A DNA stretch of 16,638 bases from JAAZMA01 sp036720245 (GCA_036720245.1 DAIMNI010000052.1:1-16638); one strand, 5' to 3'; positions 1-8,107 are shown, numbered from the stretch's first letter. Notes: generated by a model not told the origin, from the letters alone. Translations and numbers: made by a program.

Positions 1-53
1 ACCAAGCCCGTAGTGGACTTTCACCACCAAGTTGTTGCCCATGCTGGGCACAC
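1..53 (-). mobile_element. 5' end of a group II intron inserted in tex (partial, runs off the window)
   Basis: On the minus strand the tex reading frame is intact to position 54. The sequence then becomes GTGTGCCCAGCATGGGC, which starts with the GUGYG 5' boundary typical of group II introns. A small hairpin follows (GCCCA-GCA-TGGGC, 37-49). After it comes a block containing GGTGGTGAAAGTCCACTACG, followed by GGCTTGGT, which I recognise from the start of domain I in many bacterial group II introns. Only the first 53 nt are present, so the reverse transcriptase/maturase ORF, the exon-binding sites and domains V and VI cannot be seen. The assignment rests on the 5' boundary, the domain I motif and the exact loss of Tex homology at that base. 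The window probably starts here because the intron is multicopy and broke the assembly. Confidence 0.8.
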
Positions 54-2033
54 TAAATGGGAAATATGGACTAATCCATCTTCCTTTACCCCTATATCTA
101 CAAAAGCTCCAAAATCAACTACATTTCGCACAGTCCCTGTTAAAACCATATCTTTTTTTAAATCTTCCATATTAAGTACATCGGTTCTAAAAATTGGTTT
201 TGGCATTTCATCTCTAGGATCTCTTCCCGGTTTTTCTAATTCCTCAATAATATCCTTTAAGGTAAGTACTCCTATATCTAATTTCTTCGACAATTCCCCT
301 ACTTTTATTTCTTTAATATCCATTTCTAATAATTTCTCGGCTATTTCATAAGATTCAGGATGAACTGCTGTATTATCTAGCGGATTAATCCCTTCAGGAA
401 TTCTTAAAAAGCCTGCACATTGAACAAAAGTCTTTTTGCCTAAACCTTTTACTTTTAAAAGCTCTTCTCTAGATTTAAACTTTCCTACTTCCTCTCTGTA
501 TTCTACTAAATTTGTGGCCACTCTCTTAGATACTCCCGACACATATTTAAGTAAAGAAGGGCTAGCTGTATTTAAATCTACCCCTACTGTATTAACACTA
601 TCTTCTACTACATCTGTTAAGGCTTCATTTAATTTTCCTTGATTTAAATCATGCTGATACTGGCCTACGCCTATATGTTTTGGCTCTATTTTTACCAATT
701 CTGCTAAGGGGTCTTGGAGACGTCTAGCTATGGATATGGCCCCCCTAATAGAAACATCTAAATCTGGAAATTCTTCTTGCCCTACTTCTGAGGCTGAGTA
801 TACACTGGCACCTGCTTCAGACACTATTATATAAGAAACATTTTCCTGAGTTTCCCTTATCATTTCTGCCACTACCATTTCCGTTTCCCTAGAGGCAGTT
901 CCATTTCCAATGGCTATAATGTCTACAGCATGTTTTTTAATTAATTTTATTAATTCTATTTTAGTTTCTTCTATTTTGTTTTGAGGTTCCGTTGGATACA
1001 CTGTAGTATATGCTAATAATTTCCCAGTATCATCCACTACTGCTACTTTACAACCTGTTCTAAATCCTGGATCTATTCCCATAATCACTTTTCCTTTTAT
1101 AGGTGGCTGCATTAATAATGGTTCTAAATTAAGAGAGAATACTTTTATAGCCTCCTCCTCTGCCCTTTCAGTAAGATTTGATCTTATTTCTCTTTCAATA
1201 GAAGGGAATATTAGTCTTTTATAGCTGTCTTCTATGGTTTGTTCTAAATAGCTTTTAGAATCGGATAGGGGATTTTTAATAATTAAGGATTCTAGTTTTG
1301 AAATTATCTCCTCTTCTGGAAGAACTAAATTAACCTTTAAAAATTTCTCTTTTTCTCCTCTATTTATGGCTAATATTCTATGATTTGCTATGGCCTTTAC
1401 TGGTTCTTTATAATCATAATACATTTCATATACAGATTTTTCTTCCTCTTTGCTTGCCTCTGTTTTTATAATTCCTTTTTTATAGGCTATATCTCTTACT
1501 ATATCTCTAAACTCTGTATTATCGGAAAAGTTTTCTGCAATTATATCCATAGCACCATTTAAAGCTTCTTCTATTGTATGTACTTCTTTTTCCTCATCTA
1601 TATATAGAATAGCTTCTTTTTCTAATTGCCCATCTTTCACCTCCTGCAATAATATAATATTTGACAAGCCTTCCAGACCTTTTTCTTTTGCAATAGTAGC
1701 CCTAGTCCTTCTTTTTGGTCTATAGGGTCTGTATAAATCCTCTACCCTTTGGAGAGTTTCTGATTTTAATATATCCTGTTTTAATTCCTTTGTTAATTTG
1801 CCCTGTTCATCTATTAATCTAATTACTTCTAATTGTCTTTCCTCTAGACTTTTTAAATAATTTAGCCTATGGTCAAACTCCCTTAAAACTGTGTCCTTTA
1901 AATCACCTGTTTGTTCTTTACGGTATCTAGCTATAAAAGGTATAGTATTCCCATCATCTATTAATTTAATGGTATTTACTACCTGAAAGGGCTTTAAACC
2001 AAATTCCTCAATTAAAATTTTAACTATATCCAT
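54..2033 (-). CDS. tex: Tex, S1-domain RNA-binding transcription accessory protein (5' exon, interrupted by intron)
   Basis: Tex is a cytoplasmic nucleic-acid-binding protein associated with transcription. The visible part encodes 660 residues. The N-terminal helical Tex region covers about 1-200. A YqgF/RNase H-like domain starts near residue 315, with GIDPGFRTGCKVAVVD at 319-334. Helix-hairpin-helix repeats lie near 485-545, with VKGLGKKTF. An S1 domain starts near 626 (MVLTGTVRNVVDFGAFVDIG). Homology stops after VHISHL at residue 660, in mid S1 domain, where family members continue for roughly 50-60 residues. The break falls exactly between codons at a group II intron start. Unspliced reading adds ten unrelated residues (VCPAWATTWW) and stops at 21-23. 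The ATG has a good site, AGGAAAGGAG. The gene follows the prfB terminator, so it is probably transcribed separately; I found no clear promoter. Confidence 0.93.
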
Positions 2034-2103
2034 ATTTTTCTCCTTTCCTAAATATATGTCTATATATAATATTCTACATAATTACCAAAAATCCTTTATT
2101 TTT

Positions 2104-2134
2104 AGAAAAAAAGCCTCTTTTTAAAAGGCCTTTT
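2104..2134 (-). terminator. Rho-independent terminator of secA-prfB, overlapping the prfB stop
   Basis: On the minus strand AAAAGGCCTTTT (2134-2123) pairs with AAGAGGCTTTTT across an AAA loop, giving about 12 pairs including two G-U. A run of seven T (2112-2106) follows. The 5' arm lies in the last codons of prfB, so the hairpin forms partly from coding sequence. It separates the operon from tex. Confidence 0.8.
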
Positions 2135-3225
2135 GTTTTAAATATTCATTTATAAATATATCTATGTCCCCATCCATTACCCTATTCACATCTCCTACCT
2201 CTACATCTGTCCTATGGTCTTTTACCAAACTATAGGGATTGAAAATATAAGATCTAATTTGTGCCCCCCAAGCTATTTGGGTATATTTACCCTGCAAATC
2301 TTCAACTTTCTCTTTATGTTCTTCTTCCTTTACCTGAATTAATTTAGCTTTTAACATTCTCATAGCAGTTATTTTATTACTATGCTGGGACCTTTCGTTT
2401 TGACATTGCACTGTAATGCCAGTAGGCAAATGTGTTATTCTAACGGCAGAATCTGTAGTATTTACATGCTGCCCTCCTGCACCACTGGCTCTATAGGTGT
2501 CTATTTTTAAATCTACTTCATTAATTTCTATTCCCATATCATCATCTAATTCTGGATATACATCAATACTGGCAAAGGACGTATGTCTTCTATTAGAAGA
2601 ATCAAATGGGGATATTCTTACTAAACGATGTACTCCTTTTTCTGATTTTAAATATCCGTAGGCATTATATCCTTTAATATACATTGTTACAGATTTTATA
2701 CCACCTTCAGTATCTGCCTGATAATCTACAATTTCCATTTGAAATTCCTTTTGTTCTGCCCATCTTTTGTACATTCTAAATAGCATTTCTGCCCAATCCT
2801 GAGCTTCTAAACCTCCTGCACCAGAATGTATGGAGAATATGGCATTGCTTTTATCATATTCCCCATTTAATAAAGTGGCCAATTTAAGATTTTCAGCTTC
2901 CTTTGATACTTTTTCGTAATTTATCTTTATTTCTTTATAAATTTCAAAATCTTCCTCTTCTAAAGCTAATTCTATTAATACTTCTAAATCCTCAATAGCA
3001 TTTCTCAAATCTTCGTATTCTTCTATTTGATTCTTATATCCTTTAATTTCTTGCATTGTTTTTTGGGCAGCTTCCACATCATCCCAAAAATTTTCATCAT
3101 AAGTTTCTTTTTCTAATTTATTAGCCTTATCCTTTAAACCATCTATGTCAAAGGGAAACACCTATCTCATCTATCATGGTTTTAATTTCTTCTAATTTTT
3201 CTTTATATAAATATATTCCTTCCAT
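2121..3225 (-). CDS. prfB: Peptide chain release factor 2 (RF2), made by programmed +1 frameshift
   Basis: RF2 recognises UGA and UAA in the ribosomal A site and triggers peptide release. The first frame runs from ATG at 3225 to an in-frame TGA at 3148-3150 and encodes 25 residues (MEGIYLYKEKLEEIKTMIDE, then IGVSL). The rest lies in the +1 frame. The junction is CTT TGA C, the classic RF2 autoregulatory slippery site, with an AGGTG Shine-Dalgarno-like element upstream. Reading CTT then GAC gives about 367 residues, the usual RF2 length. The stop-codon recognition motif SPF is at about 205-207. The catalytic GGQ is at about 250-252 in RASGAGGQHVNTTDSAVRI. A GTG at 3161 could open the main frame alone, but the frameshift reading restores the N-terminus and is preferred. 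The start has AAGGGAG at good spacing. It begins 15 nt after the secA stop, so it is co-transcribed with secA. Confidence 0.97.
3146..3165 (-). promoter_or_regulatory. prfB programmed +1 frameshift site
   Basis: Minus-strand sequence is AGGTGTTTCCCTTTGACA. When RF2 is scarce the ribosome pauses at UGA and the tRNA-Leu on CUU slips to UUU, so translation continues at GAC. This is negative autoregulation by the product itself. The SD-like AGGTG lies about 5 nt before CTT; in E. coli the spacing is 3 nt. Confidence 0.93.
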
Positions 3226-3239
3226 AGTTACTCCCTTCT

Positions 3240-5963
3240 TTATTTTCCACAGCATTTTTTGTACTTTTTACCACTACCACAAGGACATGGGTCATTTCTT
3301 CCAATTTTCTTGCCCTTAACCACAGTTTGTTGTGGTTCTCTTATATTGTCCATTGGATTTGCTACTCTTCTTCTTTTTACTTTTTCTGGAGCTTCTACAT
3401 GATATAAATATTTTACAGTGTCTATTTGAATACTATGGTTCATTTCTTCAAACATATCAAAACCTTCTATTTGATATGCCCTAACTGGGTCTTCTTGGCC
3501 ATAAGCCCTAAGTCCTATACCTTGCCTTAATTGGTCCATTGCATCTATATGATCCATCCATTTGCTATCTACTACCTGTAGAAGTATTACCCTTTCTACT
3601 TCCCTAAACATTTCTTCCCCTATTTCTTTTTCTTTTGACTCATATCTTTCTACTGCAATAGCATATAGTTTATCCGCTAGTGTTTCCTTGTCTAGGGAAT
3701 CTATATCTTCAATTACTAAAGCACCCTTAGGTAAAAATATATTTTCTAAATGATTTTCTAATCCAGATATATCCCATTCTTCTGGATATTTACTTTGCAT
3801 AGTATAAGTTTCCACTGCATTTTCTATAATATCCTTTACCATGCTTAATATATGATCCTTTAAATCTTCCCCTTCTAATACTTTTTTTCTTTCTCCATAA
3901 ATTACTTCCCTTTGTTTGTTCATTACATCATCATATTGTAATACATGTTTTCTAATGGCAAAGTTATTGCCTTCTACTTTTCTTTGGGCAGATTCTATGG
4001 ATTTAGTTAACATTTTATGCTCTAAAGGTTCATCATCTGGCATATTAATATTTTCCATCATATCCCTAAGTCTCTCTCCACCAAATAGCCTCATTAAATC
4101 GTCTTCTAGGGAGACATAAAATCTTGAAGAACCAGGATCTCCCTGTCTTCCAGAACGACCTCTTAGCTGATTGTCTATCCTTCTAGATTCATGTCTTTCA
4201 GTACCTATTATATGAAGGCCACCAGCCTGAATTACCTCTTTGGCATCTTTATCAGTCTCTGCTTTATGTTTTTCATATAATTTTCTATATTCTTCCCTTG
4301 CATCTAAAAGTTCCCCATCTTTAGTTTCCTGAAAACTATCTACAAAGGCTATTATTTCGTCTGAATAGCCTTGCTTTTTCATATCTGTCTTAGCCATATA
4401 TTCGGGATTCCCACCTAATACAATATCCGTACCCCTACCAGCCATATTAGTGGCTATGGTAATAGCACCTAATTTACCAGCTTGGGCTACTATTTCTGCT
4501 TCTCTTTCATGATGTTTAGCATTTAATACTTCATGGGGCAATCTTTCTTTTTTAAGCATTTTACTTAATAGTTCTGAGTTTTCTATAGAAATCGTACCAA
4601 CTAAAATTGGCTGACCTGATTTGTGTACTTCTTTAATTTCATCTATTATGGCTTCAAATTTAGCTTCTTCATTTTTATATACAATATCTGAAGCATCTTC
4701 CCTAATTACTGGCTCATTAGTGGGAATTTCCACTACATCCATGCCATAAATTTCGGTGAATTCAGCTTCCTCAGTTTTAGCTGTACCTGTCATTCCTGCT
4801 AATTTTTCATACATTCTAAAGTAATTTTGAAATGTAATTGTAGCTAGGGTTTTAGATTCAGATTTTACATTTAATCTTTCCTTGGCTTCTATAGCTTGAT
4901 GTAGGCCATCACTATATCTTCTGCCATACATTAATCTTCCTGTAAACTCATCTACAATAATAACTTCCCCATCTTGTACCACATAGTCTATATCCCTTTT
5001 CATAATATTATTGGCCTTTAAGGCTTGATTTATATGATGGGCAATTCCCATATTATTTGGATCTGCTAAATTTTCTAAATTAAAATAGGATTCAGCTTTA
5101 ACATTACCTTTTTCAGTTAAATTACAAGATTTAGCCTTTTCATCTATAATAAAATCTACAACTTCCTCTTTTATTTCCCTATTAAAAGGATCATTGTTTT
5201 CTTCTTTAGGATCTATTATTCTACCCTTTAAAGTTCTTACAAAGGTATTGGCAATTCCATATAATTCTGTGGAGTCTTCTCCCCTACCAGAGATTATAAG
5301 AGGTGTTCTAGCTTCGTCTATTAATATGGAGTCCACCTCATCTACTATGGCATAGTTTAGCTTTCTTTGTGTCATTTCCTCTTTATATATAACCATATTA
5401 TCTCTTAAATAGTCAAAGCCAAATTCATTATTAGTTCCATAGGTAATATCTGAATTATAGGCTGATTTTCTTTCCTCTTTACTTATTCCATGAACAATAC
5501 ATCCTACTGATAGACCTAAAAATTCATGGACTTTGCCCATCCAGTCCCTATCTCTTTTGGCTAAATAATCATTTACAGTAACAATATGAACACCATTCCC
5601 ACTTAAAGCATTTAAATAGGCAGGTAAAGTGGATACTAGGGTTTTTCCCTCTCCAGTTTTCATTTCTGCAATTCGCCCTTGGTGAAGGATTATTCCTCCT
5701 ATTAATTGTACCCTAAAGTGTTTCATACCTAGCACTCTATCTGAGGCTTCCCTAACTACTGCAAAGGCCTCTGGCAGTATATCATCTAGAGTTTCCCCTT
5801 TATTTAATCTTTCTTTAAATTCTACTGTTTTTAATTGTAATTCACTATCTGATAGTTTTTGCATTTCACTATCTAAGGATTCTATTTTATCAACTAGGGG
5901 TTCTACATATTTTAATTCCCTTTCGCTATAAGTTCCAAAGACTTTTTCAAAAAAACTTTTCAT
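3240..5963 (-). CDS. secA: SecA, preprotein translocase ATPase
   Basis: SecA is the cytosolic/peripheral ATPase that drives unfolded preproteins through SecYEG. The predicted protein has 907 residues. Walker A is MKTGEGKT at 101-108. The DEAD-like Walker B is VDEVDSILIDEARTPLI, with DEVD at 208-211. A preprotein-crosslinking domain follows. The second nucleotide-binding fold carries TNMAGRGTDIVLGG and RGRSGRQGDPG. The C-terminal SEC-C zinc motif CPCGSGKKYKKCC has cysteines at 893, 895, 904 and 905 and usually binds SecB or the ribosome. The start has AAAGGTGG upstream. The gene lies between a DUF5317-like gene and prfB, as in the conserved hpf-secA-prfB block of Bacillota. A sigma-A type promoter precedes it. 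Confidence 0.98.
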   Translation of the reverse strand: MKSFFEKVFGTYSERELKYVEPLVDKIESLDSEMQKLSDSELQLKTVEFKERLNKGETLDDILPEAFAVVREASDRVLGMKHFRVQLIGGIILHQGRIAEMKTGEGKTLVSTLPAYLNALSGNGVHIVTVNDYLAKRDRDWMGKVHEFLGLSVGCIVHGISKEERKSAYNSDITYGTNNEFGFDYLRDNMVIYKEEMTQRKLNYAIVDEVDSILIDEARTPLIISGRGEDSTELYGIANTFVRTLKGRIIDPKEENNDPFNREIKEEVVDFIIDEKAKSCNLTEKGNVKAESYFNLENLADPNNMGIAHHINQALKANNIMKRDIDYVVQDGEVIIVDEFTGRLMYGRRYSDGLHQAIEAKERLNVKSESKTLATITFQNYFRMYEKLAGMTGTAKTEEAEFTEIYGMDVVEIPTNEPVIREDASDIVYKNEEAKFEAIIDEIKEVHKSGQPILVGTISIENSELLSKMLKKERLPHEVLNAKHHEREAEIVAQAGKLGAITIATNMAGRGTDIVLGGNPEYMAKTDMKKQGYSDEIIAFVDSFQETKDGELLDAREEYRKLYEKHKAETDKDAKEVIQAGGLHIIGTERHESRRIDNQLRGRSGRQGDPGSSRFYVSLEDDLMRLFGGERLRDMMENINMPDDEPLEHKMLTKSIESAQRKVEGNNFAIRKHVLQYDDVMNKQREVIYGERKKVLEGEDLKDHILSMVKDIIENAVETYTMQSKYPEEWDISGLENHLENIFLPKGALVIEDIDSLDKETLADKLYAIAVERYESKEKEIGEEMFREVERVILLQVVDSKWMDHIDAMDQLRQGIGLRAYGQEDPVRAYQIEGFDMFEEMNHSIQIDTVKYLYHVEAPEKVKRRRVANPMDNIREPQQTVVKGKKIGRNDPCPCGSGKKYKKCCGK

Positions 5964-6001
5964 TATAAACCACCTTTCAATCTACACTAATATACTTATA
6001 T

Positions 6002-6030
6002 ATTTTATCACTACTTTGGATTTTTCACAA
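6002..6030 (-). promoter_or_regulatory. Predicted sigma-A promoter of secA-prfB
   Basis: Minus strand has TTGTGA (6030-6025), a 17-nt spacer and TAAAAT (6007-6002), about 40 nt before the secA start. These match 4/6 and 5/6 of the TTGACA/TATAAT consensus. Confidence 0.6.
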
Positions 6031-6040
6031 TAAACTAAAA

Positions 6041-6625
6041 TTACAATCTATACCCTCCCATAAAGGAATCTTCACTTAGCATAATTTCCTGAATCAATAA
6101 AAATATACTAAATCCAATTAATAAATCCCCAAAGCTTATAATTTTTGGAATAGGGTAGGGCTTAGAAAATACGATAATATCCCCTAAAACAGGATATTTG
6201 GTTCCTTCCATAATAGGAGTATATAAATATGTATTCCCTTTTTCCAGTAGTTCCTTTAAATTAGGTGAATTAATTAATGGTATTCCTTCCATCAAAATAG
6301 GAATCTTCCAATTGTTTGAAATAAGTACAAAAAAGTTTAAAATAAATCCTATTAGTGAAAGCCATAAAGACTTAAATTTTAAATTGGTAAATAGGCCGAC
6401 TAAAATTAAAATATAGGAGATTATTAATATTTCTTTAGTGTAGAAAAGGATTTTATTTAAGCTACCAATTGCCCCCGCTTTATTTAAAAATACTAATATA
6501 TATTGCGTTAAGATACCAAATATTAAAAACCATATAGTCTTATGATTTAGTGTTTTAAACCGTTTTAATTTGCCACCTCTGATTAGCCCAATAATTAAAG
6601 AAATAATCATTGCTTCTATTAACAT
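6041..6625 (-). CDS. DUF5317-like integral membrane protein of unknown function
   Basis: The 194-residue product is hydrophobic with about five membrane segments, near residues 1-16, 31-48, 66-82, 88-106 and 165-184. The first segment is followed by the positively charged RGGKLKRF. Between the fourth and fifth segments is a non-membrane loop of about 55 residues (around 108-163), rich in Gly, Pro and Ile. The overall look (MLIEAMIISLIIGLIRGGKL start, short multi-pass) matches the DUF5317 family of Bacillota; this is recognition by eye and no function is known. The RBS is GAGGAGATGG. It sits between hpf and secA, where B. subtilis has no such protein. There is little room for its own promoter after the hpf terminator, so it may depend on read-through from hpf. 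Confidence 0.7.
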   Translation of the reverse strand: MLIEAMIISLIIGLIRGGKLKRFKTLNHKTIWFLIFGILTQYILVFLNKAGAIGSLNKILFYTKEILIISYILILVGLFTNLKFKSLWLSLIGFILNFFVLISNNWKIPILMEGIPLINSPNLKELLEKGNTYLYTPIMEGTKYPVLGDIIVFSKPYPIPKIISFGDLLIGFSIFLLIQEIMLSEDSFMGGYRL

Positions 6626-6650
6626 ACTACCATCTCCTCTTTTGTTCTAA

Positions 6651-6687
6651 ATTAAAATTGCAGGATATCATATCCTGCAATTTTAAT
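6651..6687 (-). terminator. Strong terminator downstream of hpf
   Basis: A perfect 17-bp inverted repeat (6651-6667 with 6671-6687) surrounds a 3-nt loop. On the minus strand the stem core is TTGCAGGATA/TATCCTGCAA and the 3' side ends in TTTTAATTT. It lies between the hpf stop and the start of the DUF5317-like gene. Confidence 0.85.
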
Positions 6688-6704
6688 CTATATTAATTAT
6701 ACTA

Positions 6705-7233
6705 TTAAAACTCTNNNNNNNNNNAAGCCATAGTTTCCATCTTTTCTTTTATATAATACATTTATAACATCAGAATCTGCATCCATAAACACAAAGAAAT
6801 TATGCCTTAGTAATTCCATTTGAAGTATTGCCTCTTCTACATTCATTGGTTTCATGTCAAATCTTTTAGTCTTGACTACCTTAGGTTTTTCATTTTCATC
6901 TTCTAGAGGCGCTACATTTTCAAATCTTATGGTTGCACCATTATTGTATCTTCTTTGGAGTTTAGTCTTATATTTTCTAACTTGTCTTTCTAATACATCT
7001 ACAGCTTTGTCAATAGCAGCATACATATCGTCGCTAGATTCCTCTGCTCTGAGTATAGTACCAGGTAGGTTTATGGTAACCTCAATAATCTTCCTATTTT
7101 TCTCTGTACTAAAGACTATATCTCCTTCAATATCCTCTTGAAAATATTTTTCCAACTTTCCAAACTTCTTATCTGTTACATCCTTTAAAGCATCTGCTAC
7201 CTCCATATTTTTTCCTACAAAATTAAGTTTCAT
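6705..7233 (-). CDS. hpf: Ribosome hibernation promoting factor, long form (with assembly gap near C-terminus)
   Basis: Long HPF binds the 30S decoding region and dimerises 70S ribosomes into inactive 100S particles. The N-terminal beta-alpha-beta RaiA/HPF domain covers about 1-100, with MKLNFVGKNMEVADALKDVT and RAEESSDDMYAAIDKAVD. The C-terminal dimerisation domain covers about 120-170, with KTKRFDMKPMNVEEAILQME and NVLYKRKDGNYG. A run of ten N interrupts the last residues. Family members end near NYGLIEP, and right after the gap the minus strand reads A-GAG-TTT-TAA. I therefore infer an ending like LIEPEF with stop at 6705-6707 and about 175 residues. That needs a true gap of 9 nt (or 9 plus a multiple of 3), not 10. 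I chose ATG at 7233: AAAGGAG (7249-7243) is 9 nt upstream of it but abuts the alternative ATG at 7242. Confidence 0.93.
6715..6724. other. Assembly gap (10 N) inside hpf
   Basis: Ten consecutive N bases. The round number suggests a placeholder for a contig join. The expected HPF C-terminus fits a 9-nt gap better, so the gap length should not be used to infer a frameshift. Confidence 0.99.
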
Positions 7234-7251
7234 AAACCCCATCTCCTTTCA

Positions 7252-7277
7252 TATAAGTATAATATTAAATACTTATA
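7252..7277 (-). promoter_or_regulatory. Hairpin in the hpf leader just upstream of the RBS
   Basis: TATAAGTAT (7252-7260) and ATACTTATA (7269-7277) form a 9-bp AT-rich hairpin with an 8-nt loop. It ends two bases before the AAAGGAG site of hpf and lies in the predicted 5' UTR. It may stabilise the mRNA or affect initiation; this is inference. Confidence 0.45.
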
Positions 7278-7290
7278 CTCTTATTTATAT

Positions 7291-7320
7291 AATATACCCA
7301 AAAAGGGGAAGTATGTAAAC
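7291..7320 (-). promoter_or_regulatory. hpf promoter fitting both sigma-A and sigma-B patterns
   Basis: Read as sigma-A: TTTACA (7319-7314), 17-nt spacer, TATATT (7296-7291), each one mismatch from consensus. Read as sigma-B: GTTTAC (7320-7315), 15-nt spacer, GGGTAT (7299-7294), with a perfect -10. In B. subtilis hpf (yvyD) is a sigma-B and sigma-H gene, which makes the second reading biologically sensible, but no sigma factor gene is visible here. Confidence 0.55.
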
Positions 7321-7409
7321 AATTATTATTAAAATTTATGACTTTAAAGTTTATTCATCATTATTGAATAATTATTTATGAAATAATCAACAATGCTTTG
7401 TTAAGTATT

Positions 7410-7492
7410 TGTGGATAAATAATATGGTTTTCTGTGGATAATGTGTATAAGTCTGTGGGTAACTGTTTATACTTGTATATAAATGTGGATAA
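7410..7492. promoter_or_regulatory. Cluster of DnaA boxes between the flagellar operon and hpf
   Basis: Three perfect 9-mers TGTGGATAA (7410-7418, 7433-7441, 7484-7492) match the DnaA box TTATCCACA read on the minus strand. Two one-mismatch copies, TGTGTATAA (7442-7450) and TGTGGGTAA (7454-7462), and a two-mismatch copy, TGTATATAA (7474-7482), lie between them. All have the same orientation. Start-to-start distances are 23, 9, 12, 20 and 10, roughly whole helical turns. The flank at about 7321-7390, toward hpf, is very AT-rich. Neighbouring genes on both sides point the same way. The rest of the 390-bp gene gap (7243-7633) holds the hpf leader and promoter and the flagellar terminator. Between the boxes and that terminator (about 7500-7598) I see no gene or other signal. 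Confidence 0.75.
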
Positions 7493-7598
7493 GTCTTTTG
7501 ATAATATCTTGATAAACATTTTTCTACCTTTTTCCAATTTTTTTATTATATTTAGAAAATTATCTACCTTATACTTATTCATATACCCACTAATATAG

Positions 7599-7634
7599 AT
7601 AAATAGCTCAAGGATATTTCCTTGAGCTATTTAT
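7599..7634 (-). terminator. Terminator of the flaG-fliD-fliS-flgN operon
   Basis: A perfect 16-bp inverted repeat (7599-7614 with 7619-7634) has a 4-nt loop. The core is TAGCTCAAGGA/TCCTTGAGCTA and the minus-strand 3' side is TATTTAT. It touches the stop codon of the flgN-like gene. Confidence 0.8.
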
Positions 7635-8104
7635 CATTTCTTTTCATCTATTAATATACTTCCCTCTATAGGTTTATTATAAGCTTTATAGGCTCTTTTG
7701 CCTTCTTTGACTTTTTTTAATTCCATTTTAGTCTTTTCTATTCTTTTTTTCATGTTTTTATTATTTTCCTCATCTAATAAGGATATGGCTACTAGTGTTG
7801 AGGATATATCTTTAATAATTTCTTTTAATTCTTTTAAATTAGGATATTCATTTATATCTAATTCGTCTATATTTTCAATGCCTTCTGCTTTTTTAATTTG
7901 AGAAAAAATAGTTAAAAATTCTATATCTATTTTATTTATTTTTTGAATTAATTTATCCTTTTCATCTAGTATATAGTTTAAACTATCCATATTTTCTTTG
8001 TCAATTTCCTTTTTTTGTACCTTTGTACAATTATGCATTTCATCAATTAATTGTTTTTTTTCTTTGGATAGGGAGATTAATTTGTCTAAATTATCTATAG
8101 TCAT
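7634..8104 (-). CDS. FlgN-like flagellar export chaperone (fliT position)
   Basis: The 156-residue product is very rich in Lys, Glu and Ile and almost entirely helical, with coiled-coil stretches around 10-70 and 90-135. The tail AYKAYNKPIEGSILIDEKK resembles the C-terminal end of clostridial FlgN proteins. FlgN chaperones the hook-filament junction proteins FlgK and FlgL to the export apparatus. The position directly after fliS is where B. subtilis has fliT, the FliD chaperone, so either role is possible. Sequence alone favours the FlgN superfamily. The start ATG lies 3 nt after the fliS stop, and its RBS (AGAGGAG) overlaps the last fliS codons, suggesting translational coupling. It is the last gene of the operon. 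Confidence 0.72.
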   Translation of the reverse strand: MTIDNLDKLISLSKEKKQLIDEMHNCTKVQKKEIDKENMDSLNYILDEKDKLIQKINKIDIEFLTIFSQIKKAEGIENIDELDINEYPNLKELKEIIKDISSTLVAISLLDEENNKNMKKRIEKTKMELKKVKEGKRAYKAYNKPIEGSILIDEKK

Positions 8105-8107
8105 AAA

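Noticed and set aside
13..351. 112-residue plus-strand ORF opposite tex
   Set aside because: It lies antisense to a conserved coding region, has no RBS and begins inside intron sequence. It is a shadow of tex.
7234..7242. hpf start at ATG 7242 (MGFMKL)
   Set aside because: The GGAG sequence abuts this ATG with no spacer, whereas the ATG at 7233 is 9 nt away and matches the usual MKLNFVGKN start.
7320..7500. Chromosomal origin of replication (oriC)
   Set aside because: The DnaA boxes and AT-rich flank fit, but there is no dnaA, dnaN or other replication gene, no clear DnaA-trio element, and genes on both sides run in the same direction. GC skew is needed to decide.
7376..7582. 68-codon minus-strand ORF starting MNKYKVDNFLNIIKKLEK in the fliT/flgN-hpf gap
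   Set aside because: It lacks a good ribosome binding site, resembles no family I know, and its second half is simply the DnaA boxes read as codons. I treat it as chance.
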